From positions 1 to 6,653 of the forward strand of contig CAJOCV010000096.1 in NCBI GenBank assembly GCA_905233785.1: a stretch of 6,653 bases of DNA. The letters run 5' to 3'. The stretch is from an uncultured Oscillospiraceae bacterium (GTDB taxonomy: Bacteria > Bacillota > Clostridia > Oscillospirales > Oscillospiraceae). Below the pieces are notes generated by a model. It saw nothing but the letters and a program-made list of their open reading frames with translations, did not search any database and was not told the origin of the DNA. This document shows positions 5,040-6,653 of this stretch, one piece after another (position 1 is the stretch's first letter; each line of letters opens with the position of its first letter). Position numbers and translations under genes: made by a program.

Positions 5040-6152
5040 TTAAATCTTCGTTCCCTTGGGTACGACGAGCGGAAGCTTTTCGCTGCCGGTCAGAACCGTA
5101 CCGTTGGAGAAGCCGGTCTCCTTATCGGCGATGACGTAGCTGAGCTGGCTGTTCTCGCCCACGTCGCTGCCGCGCATAATGATACTGTCCTTGACCTTGG
5201 CGCCCTTGGCGATGCGCACCCCGGAGAAGACCACGCAGTCCTCCACCTCGCCCTCAATGCGGCAGTTGTCCGCGATCAGGCTGTGGCGGGCGACGGCGCT
5301 CTCGCCGTAGTAGGTGCTGACGTACTCGTGGATCTTGGTGCGCACGGGGCGCTCAGCCGGGAAGACCTCGCGGCGCAGCGCGGGATCGAGCATATCCTTG
5401 TTGGCGCGGTAGAACTCCTCCACCGTGCGGATGGCGTTGGCATAGCCCTGGTGGACGTAGACGTCCATCTTGCCGCCCGCGGAGAGGAAGAGGTTCAGCG
5501 CGTCCTTATGGAAGGCATAGAGGTTCATGGCCTCGCAGCGGTCCATCAGCTGCAGCAGGGTATCCTTGTGGATGATGTAAGCCTCCAGGCCGGGCAGACC
5601 CTCGCCGTCGTTGCGGCGGTAGAGGTCAATGCGGCGGACGTAGCCGTCGGGTCCGACGATGAAGCGGTGATGCTGACCCATGGGGGTGTTCACGCCGCAG
5701 ATGGCGGTGATGTCGGCGTCGCCGGCCTCGTGCTTGCGGATGGCGGCGTCGAGGTCGATGTTCGCGACCATGCTGCCGAGCATCAGCACGACGTGCTTCT
5801 GCGGGATGTCGCGGATGTAGGTGGAGACGGCGTTCAAAGCCTCGATGGTGCCGATGTAGTTGCCGGTGTGGTACTCGGGCAGGCCGAAGGGAGGCAGCAT
5901 GCGCAGACCGCCGGTGGCGCGGCTCATATCCCAGGATTTGCCGCTGCCGAGGTGGTCGAGCAGGGACTGGTAGTTGCGCTGCATGATGACGCCGCAATCG
6001 AGGATGCCGGCGTTGCGCAGGGAGGACAGGGGGAAGTCGATCAGACGGTATCTGCCGCAGAAGGGCAGAGACGCGGCGCTGCGGGCGCTGACGAGCTCGC
6101 GCAGCTCAGGCGTGGTCTGATAAGCGAAAATGATACCATGGTAATTTCTCAT
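5040..6152 (-). CDS. glgD: ADP-glucose pyrophosphorylase partner subunit GlgD
   Basis: This 370-residue protein is of the length and layout typical of GlgD. It has a nucleotidyltransferase-like domain (about 1-260) and a C-terminal left-handed beta-helix (about 285-340, hexapeptide-like turns such as DNCRIEGEVEDCVVFSGVRI). It pairs with GlgC in Firmicutes to form the enzyme that makes ADP-glucose for glycogen. Catalytic features of GlgC are missing. The N-terminal GGxGTRL nucleotide loop is replaced by FAYQTTPELREL (9-20), and the catalytic-Asp region reads LGSMVANID (125-133), with Ser127 where active enzymes have GDH. GlgD is therefore expected to modulate rather than catalyse, as known for this family. 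The start at 6152 has GGAGG at 6161-6165, inside the end of glgC, with only 3 bases between the two genes, so translation is probably coupled. Confidence 0.96.
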   Translation of the reverse strand: MRNYHGIIFAYQTTPELRELVSARSAASLPFCGRYRLIDFPLSSLRNAGILDCGVIMQRNYQSLLDHLGSGKSWDMSRATGGLRMLPPFGLPEYHTGNYIGTIEALNAVSTYIRDIPQKHVVLMLGSMVANIDLDAAIRKHEAGDADITAICGVNTPMGQHHRFIVGPDGYVRRIDLYRRNDGEGLPGLEAYIIHKDTLLQLMDRCEAMNLYAFHKDALNLFLSAGGKMDVYVHQGYANAIRTVEEFYRANKDMLDPALRREVFPAERPVRTKIHEYVSTYYGESAVARHSLIADNCRIEGEVEDCVVFSGVRIAKGAKVKDSIIMRGSDVGENSQLSYVIADKETGFSNGTVLTGSEKLPLVVPKGTKI

Positions 6153-6155
6153 AAC

Positions 6156-6653
6156 TCAGACCTCCTCTCCGGTGTAGATCATTGCCCCGGCGGGAACCGT
6201 GGCGTTCTTGCGAATGTGGATATTGGGGCCGCAGGTGGCGACGGACATATTGCCGCTCTCATCGCGGTCAGCGCCGACCTTGGCGTCGGCCTCGATCACG
6301 GTGTTCTCGCCGATGATGGCGTACTTGACCACCGCGCCGGGCTCGACCACGGCGCCGGGCATCAGCACGCTGTAAGCGACCTCAGCGCCCTTGGCGACCA
6401 CCACGTTGGGAGAGAGGACGGAGTTTTCGACGTAGCCGTCGATCTCGCAGCCCTCGGAGACGATGGAGTGCACGACCTTGGCGTTGTCGCCGATGTAGTG
6501 CGGCGGGCAGACCGGGCTGCGGGAGGCGATGGGCCAGCTGTCGTCGTAGAGGTTGATGGCGGTGTTGGAGAGCAAATCCATGTTGGCGTCCCAGAGGGAG
6601 CTGATGGTGCCGACATCCCGCCAATAGCCGGAGAAGCGGTAGGGCCAGATCTT
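6156..6653 (-). CDS. glgC: Glucose-1-phosphate adenylyltransferase GlgC, C-terminal part (5' end outside window)
   Basis: The frame is open to the right edge and gives 165 residues plus stop. It begins KIWPYRFSGYWRDVGTISSL and continues WDANMDLL, matching the GlgC 'FxGYWxDVGTIxSLWxANMDLL' block at the end of the catalytic domain. The rest is the left-handed beta-helix that mediates subunit contacts and allosteric control (HYIGDNAKVVHSIVSEGCEI, later PNIHIRKNATVPAGAMI). GlgC converts glucose-1-phosphate and ATP to ADP-glucose, the first committed step of bacterial glycogen synthesis. About 220-240 N-terminal residues, with the nucleotide loop and substrate lysine, should lie beyond the edge. 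The Met at 6581 is internal and not the start. The last codons contain the glgD ribosome binding site. Confidence 0.96.
   Translation of the reverse strand, partial: KIWPYRFSGYWRDVGTISSLWDANMDLLSNTAINLYDDSWPIASRSPVCPPHYIGDNAKVVHSIVSEGCEIDGYVENSVLSPNVVVAKGAEVAYSVLMPGAVVEPGAVVKYAIIGENTVIEADAKVGADRDESGNMSVATCGPNIHIRKNATVPAGAMIYTGEEV
6161..6165 (-). promoter_or_regulatory. Ribosome binding site of glgD inside the end of glgC
   Basis: GGAGG on the minus strand lies 8 bases before the glgD ATG and within the final codons of glgC (Glu-Val-stop). This placement supports glgD starting at 6152 and coupling of the two subunits, which suits a hetero-oligomer. Confidence 0.8.

Overview
The window looks like chromosomal DNA from a GC-rich, gut-type clostridium, most likely near the Oscillospiraceae/Ruminococcaceae. 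This rests on the glgC-glgD pair (GlgD is a Firmicutes-specific partner subunit), GGAGG-type ribosome binding sites, GC-rich codon use, and short GTAGGGACG-ended palindromes of a kind I associate with this group. The taxonomic call is inference, since there is no rRNA or marker gene here.

Left part, plus strand (1-1992). The 3' end of an unrecognised gene is followed after 2 bases by a 79-codon membrane ORF whose N-terminus looks like a MATE transporter. Ten bases later comes a complete 533-residue membrane protein with a spermidine-synthase-like C-terminal domain. The tight spacing suggests one transcript.

Middle, convergent zone (1981-2500). The last 12 bases of the spermidine-synthase-like gene are the start of a 40-bp unit present three times in tandem, each carrying a palindrome. 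A perfect 14-bp-stem terminator with T-rich flanks on both strands follows, then a fourth copy of the palindrome in opposite orientation. Next to it, on the minus strand, is a decayed PfkB-family (pseudouridine-kinase-like) sugar kinase. It keeps its ribosome binding site, N-terminus, glycine-rich segment and probably its last residues, but lacks the middle and is frameshifted.

Right part, minus strand (2504-6653). This is a glycogen cluster transcribed right to left: glgC (5' end outside the window), glgD (3-base gap, coupled), then glgP after a 136-base spacer. GlgC makes ADP-glucose. GlgD is its partner subunit and here lacks the catalytic motifs. GlgP releases glucose-1-phosphate from stored glucan, so synthesis and breakdown genes sit together. 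The glgD-glgP spacer holds a second palindromic element that shares its GTAGGGACG ends with the elements of the middle zone.

The protein genes are mostly ordinary. The more interesting material is the palindromic repeat family, including a tandem array that has captured the end of a coding sequence, and two small ORFs that appear to be relics of larger genes. I see no convincing new defence, mobile or signalling system.
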